From positions 1 to 64,000 of the forward strand of contig DATDPU010000057.1 of NCBI GenBank assembly GCA_035292585.1: 64,000 nt of DNA. Direction: 5' to 3'. Position 1 is the stretch's first letter, and each line of letters begins with the position of its first letter. Below are positions 61,128-64,000 of the stretch, one piece after another. Under the pieces are notes generated by a model that saw only the letters and a list, made by a program, of their open reading frames with translations, was not told the DNA's origin and made no database searches. This DNA comes from DASSFZ01 sp035292585. GTDB taxonomy: Bacteria > Chloroflexota > Anaerolineae > Fen-1058. Position numbers and translations under genes: made by a program.

Positions 61128-61146
61128 CCAGACCTGCGAGGTCTGG
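61128..61146 (+). terminator. 8-bp hairpin before the permease gene
   Basis: CCAGACCT and AGGTCTGG flank GCG, nine bases before the ATG at 61155. It could affect initiation. It shares its core with the hairpin at 35372. Confidence 0.45.
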
Positions 61147-61154
61147 CCGAGGAA

Positions 61155-62351
61155 ATGCGGGTGAGCCTGATCCGACTTGTCGTCAAGAATATCGTGGGCA
61201 GCGGCTTCAGGAGCGCGGCGATCTTCCTGGGCGCGGCCCTGGTCGCCGGCTTTGCCATCCTCGCGACGCTCGTGGTGCGGGGGGCGGAGGCCAGCCTGCA
61301 GCGCAGCCTCGATCGGCTGGGTGCGGATATCGTCGTCTTTCCCTGGGGCACGCGGCTGGAGGAGATGCAGGGCGGGCATCTCATGAAAATCACGACGTCC
61401 GGTTGGATACCCAGCTCCTACGTACACCGGCTGTCGACCGTGCCAGGTATCGAGGCCATCTCCCCCCAGCTCTACCTGTTGACCGTGCAGGGGACCGCGT
61501 ATTGCTCGATGCCGGAGATGTACGTGGTCGCTTTTGATCCCGCGACAGACTTTATCTTGCAGTCCTGGATCGACGCGCGCCTGTATCGCGATCTCCAGGT
61601 CGGCGAGGCCATCGGCGGCAGTCACGTCTTTGATCCAGGCGGCGGCCTCGCGCTAGAGGGGTATCCGCTGAAGTTGGTGGGGAATCTGGCGACGACAGGC
61701 ACCGACCTGGACCAGACCTTGTTCGTCAGCCTGGAGACGGCGCAAGATATGGCCCAGTTTTCGCAGATGCACCCCACAAATGCGATCAAGATCGTGCCGC
61801 AAAGTGTCACCACGGCCCTGGTACGGGTCAAGCACGGCAACGAACCGAGGAGCGTCGCCATTCAAATCTCGGAAAGAGTGCCCGGTGTGATCCCCATCGA
61901 GAACGTCGGGATGTTCCAGGCCCAACGCGGCCAGATCATCGGCCTGATGACCACTGTGCTCGGCCTGCTGGTCACCATCTGGCTGCTGGCGATCGGGTTT
62001 GTCGGCCTGGTGTTCACGATGACAGTCAACGCGCGCCGGCGCGAGATTGGGGTCTTGCGCGCGATCGGCTGTCCCCAGACCTTTGTCGTCCGCTCGCTTC
62101 TGCTCGAAGGCGCAGTGCTCGGCCTGGGCGGGGGAAGCGTGGGGATCGCGCTCTCGGCGCTGGGCGCTTTTGTCCTGCAGGATCGAATCGTCCAGTCGCT
62201 GCGCCTGCCGTTCGTGTTTCCTGCGCTGGATTCGATCTTGATCCTGGCGCTGGGCGGATTGGCGCTGGCTATGCTGAGTGTGGCTATCGCCGCGCTCTTC
62301 CCGGCCCTCCGCATCAGCCGCCAGGAGCCGGCGCTGACGATGAGGGAATGA
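61155..62351 (+). CDS. FtsX/MacB-type ABC transporter permease 1
   Basis: A 398-residue permease. One N-terminal membrane helix (AAIFLGAALVAGFAILATLV) is followed by a large extracytoplasmic MacB-core-like domain (about 45-255) and three C-terminal helices. The FtsX signature region is RRREIGVLRAIGCPQTFVV, and the end is ALRISRQEPALTMRE. GAGG precedes the ATG; an internal GTG at 61161 is an alternative. It contains CSMPEMYV in the periplasmic domain, also in the next permease. It acts with the next permease and the ATPase, exporting or handling an envelope substrate. Confidence 0.9.
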   Translation: MRVSLIRLVVKNIVGSGFRSAAIFLGAALVAGFAILATLVVRGAEASLQRSLDRLGADIVVFPWGTRLEEMQGGHLMKITTSGWIPSSYVHRLSTVPGIEAISPQLYLLTVQGTAYCSMPEMYVVAFDPATDFILQSWIDARLYRDLQVGEAIGGSHVFDPGGGLALEGYPLKLVGNLATTGTDLDQTLFVSLETAQDMAQFSQMHPTNAIKIVPQSVTTALVRVKHGNEPRSVAIQISERVPGVIPIENVGMFQAQRGQIIGLMTTVLGLLVTIWLLAIGFVGLVFTMTVNARRREIGVLRAIGCPQTFVVRSLLLEGAVLGLGGGSVGIALSALGAFVLQDRIVQSLRLPFVFPALDSILILALGGLALAMLSVAIAALFPALRISRQEPALTMRE

Positions 62352-62355
62352 CATG

Positions 62356-62386
62356 CTTACGCACTACGTATTCCGTAGTGCGTAAG
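62356..62386. repeat. 13-bp perfect palindrome between the permease genes
   Basis: CTTACGCACTACG (62356-62368) and CGTAGTGCGTAAG (62374-62386) flank TATTC. The word TTACGCACTACGGAAT is also found upstream of acsB near 5535, so it is a dispersed repeat. Confidence 0.65.
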
Positions 62387-62407
62387 CCGCAGCGGAGAGA
62401 ATTGCGT

Positions 62408-63601
62408 ATGAGCTTGCTTGGATTTGTAGTGAGAAATATCGCGGGCAGTAAGTTCAAGAGTTGGGTCGTCGGTTTATGCGCGGCGATCATGGCCGGTTTT
62501 GTGATCGCGACCACGCTGGTCCTGGGCGGCGCGCGCGAGAGCCTGAACCTGGCTTTGGAGCGTCTGGGGGCAGATATCATCGTGGTGCCGGCCGGGGCGG
62601 AGTCGAAGGTAGAGAATGCGTTCCTGATGGGAGCGCCGGTGACGGCGTGGATGCCCCGCTCCACGCTCGACGAGATAGCGTCCATCCCCGGCGTGGAAAC
62701 CGTCTCGCCGCAGTTGTTTCTCGCCACCCTACGCGGCGCGACGTGCTGCTCCATGCCGGAAATGTTTTTGATCGCCTATGAACCGGAAACCGACTTTACC
62801 CTGCGGCCGTGGCTGGTGAAGAACCTCAAAGATGGGTTGCAGCTCGGCGAGGCGATTGGCGGCAGCTTTGTCTATCTGCCGCTGGGAACCGAGAAGATCA
62901 AGATCTACGGCTACGACGTCGACCTGCAGGGCAACCTGTCACCGACCGGCACCGGGCTGGATCAGAGCATGTTTTTCACGTTTGAGACGGCCCGCGAGAT
63001 CGCGCGCCTGTCCTATATGCAGGCCGAGCGCCCGCTGGAGATCGCGCGCGACAGCATCTCGGCGGCGCTGATCAAGATCGAGCCGGGAGCGAACCCGGCC
63101 GGCATCGTGAGCGAAATACAGGCCCGGCTCCCCGGCGTCACGCCGATCGAAAGCAGCCGGTTGTTTCAGACTCAACGCGAACAGATGTCGGCGCTGCTTA
63201 ACAGCATCGTGGCGCTGCTGGTCATCACCTGGCTGCTCGCGCTCATCCTGACCGGCCTGGTGTTTTCGATCGCCGTCAACGAGCGGAAGCGCGAGATCGG
63301 CGTGCTCCGCGCGCTCGGCGCATCGCGGAAGTCGGTCGTGCAGTCCTTGCTGGGGGAGGCGCTGCTGGTGGCGCTGGCGGGTGGCGCAGTTGGCATCGGC
63401 CTGGCAACTCTGACGATCTGGCTCTTTCGGAACCTGATCATCCAAATCATGCGCGTGCCCTTCCTGTTTCCAGGGCCGCTGGCGCTGTCAGTCCTGATTG
63501 CCGAAGCGCTGGGGCTGGCGCTGGTCGGCGTCACCCTGTCCGCTCTGCTGCCTGCGCTCAGAATCAGCTTTCAGGAACCAGCCGTGACCATGCGGGAGTG
63601 A
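62408..63601 (+). CDS. FtsX/MacB-type ABC transporter permease 2
   Basis: A 397-residue permease, paralogous to the preceding gene. It has an N-terminal helix (SWVVGLCAAIMAGFVIATTL), an extracytoplasmic domain including CCSMPEMFLIAYEPETDF, the signature KREIGVLRALGASRKSVVQS, three C-terminal helices and the end ALRISFQEPAVTMRE. The ATG at 62408 has GGAGAG upstream; the longer open frame overlaps the palindrome and is rejected. It is followed two bases later by the ATPase gene. Confidence 0.9.
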   Translation: MSLLGFVVRNIAGSKFKSWVVGLCAAIMAGFVIATTLVLGGARESLNLALERLGADIIVVPAGAESKVENAFLMGAPVTAWMPRSTLDEIASIPGVETVSPQLFLATLRGATCCSMPEMFLIAYEPETDFTLRPWLVKNLKDGLQLGEAIGGSFVYLPLGTEKIKIYGYDVDLQGNLSPTGTGLDQSMFFTFETAREIARLSYMQAERPLEIARDSISAALIKIEPGANPAGIVSEIQARLPGVTPIESSRLFQTQREQMSALLNSIVALLVITWLLALILTGLVFSIAVNERKREIGVLRALGASRKSVVQSLLGEALLVALAGGAVGIGLATLTIWLFRNLIIQIMRVPFLFPGPLALSVLIAEALGLALVGVTLSALLPALRISFQEPAVTMRE

Positions 63602-63603
63602 AT

Positions 63604-64000
63604 GATGATATCGCTGCTTGAAGTGACCAAGGTCTATAGCGTGGACAAAACGATGTCAGTCCCGGCCGTGCGCGGCGTGAACCTGAGCGTGGCGCGGGGG
63701 GAGTTCGTCGTCATCACCGGGCGGTCCGGCTCGGGCAAGACCACTCTGCTGAATCTGGTGGCCGGCCTCACCCGGCCGACTTCAGGACGGGTGGTGCTGG
63801 ACAACGTGGAAGCCTGGCTATTGCCCGATAAGCAACAGTCGGTGTTGCGTAACCAGAAGATCGGGTTCGTCTTCCAGTTTCCCAGCCTGATGCCGTCGCT
63901 GACCGCGCTCGAAAATGTGATGCTGCCGACGCTGTTTAGGAATGGCGCGACGAAACATGACGCCCACACGCGCGCGGTTAAACTCCTGGAGGAAGTCGGG
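63604..64000 (+). CDS. ABC transporter ATPase (LolD/MacB type), partial
   Basis: The first 132 codons of an ATPase that runs off the window. It begins MMISLLEVTKVYSVDK and shows Walker A GRSGSGKTTLLNLVAGL and Q-loop FVFQFPSLMPSLTALENV, typical of the LolD/MacB/FtsE group. It starts two bases after the permease stop, so it completes a permease-permease-ATPase set. Signature and Walker B motifs lie beyond the edge. Confidence 0.92.

Noticed and set aside
1..64000. rRNA or tRNA genes
   Set aside because: No cloverleaf or conserved rRNA segments were recognised in any gap by reading; a tRNA scan would be the deciding check.

Overview
The window looks like a chromosomal segment of an uncultured Chloroflexota bacterium (Anaerolineae-like). 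This is inferred from the GC-rich sequence, the Wood-Ljungdahl gene set, the abundance of CHAT/TPR, PAS/GAF and STAND proteins, and the dense small palindromic repeats between genes. No rRNA or tRNA gene was found to anchor the taxonomy, so the assignment is by gene content only.

Region 1 (about 0.2-13.8 kb) is a C1-metabolism block. On the minus strand, reading leftwards, are a DUF166 protein, a cyclic-nucleotide-binding-domain protein, CO dehydrogenase (cooS), acetyl-CoA synthase (acsB), a CBS-domain protein, and both corrinoid iron-sulfur protein subunits (acsD, acsC). Divergent on the plus strand are a fused ADP-forming acyl-CoA synthetase, a corrinoid protein and an MttB-family methyltransferase without an in-frame amber codon. 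Together they suggest methyl groups entering the carbonyl branch as acetyl-CoA, with ATP recovered by the ADP-forming synthetase.

Region 2 (13.9-21.7 kb) holds a CHAT protease-NB-ARC-TPR protein, an unknown protein, and divergently two consecutive pairs of a sigma-70-like protein and a protein with a Cys/His anti-sigma-like motif. This resembles a protease-controlled sigma switch and is one of the two most interesting parts of the window.

Region 3 (21.9-41.6 kb) is mixed: a pseudouridine synthase, a monooxygenase, an ABC exporter operon, a giant GAF/PAS hybrid kinase, a TPR-CHAT protein next to a tiny secreted peptide, galT, hemD, an esterase, and many decayed genes. Several remnants (an Ada-type methyltransferase, an Fpg/Nei glycosylase, a PRC-barrel protein, an Fe-ADH tail, a frameshifted small gene) keep recognisable ends but lose their middles or halves. 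Small mobile elements are frequent, including two identical 131-bp elements in opposite orientation, elements with target duplications, and a 3 x 213-bp array.

Region 4 (42.0-64.0 kb) is a two-component system (six-PAS kinase plus OmpR-type regulator, then a receiver-only protein). It is followed by a secreted protein and copper-oxidase locus: a DUF4418 membrane protein, a decayed FtsX-type permease, a 1941-residue secreted beta-helix protein, three cupredoxin-type secreted proteins in a row, a membrane-anchored protein, two FtsX/MacB-type permeases and the start of their ATPase. Two promoters here share the same direct repeat placed identically over the -35 position, which suggests control by the adjacent OmpR-type regulator. 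Copper-ligand motifs appear to be divided between the first two oxidase-like proteins.
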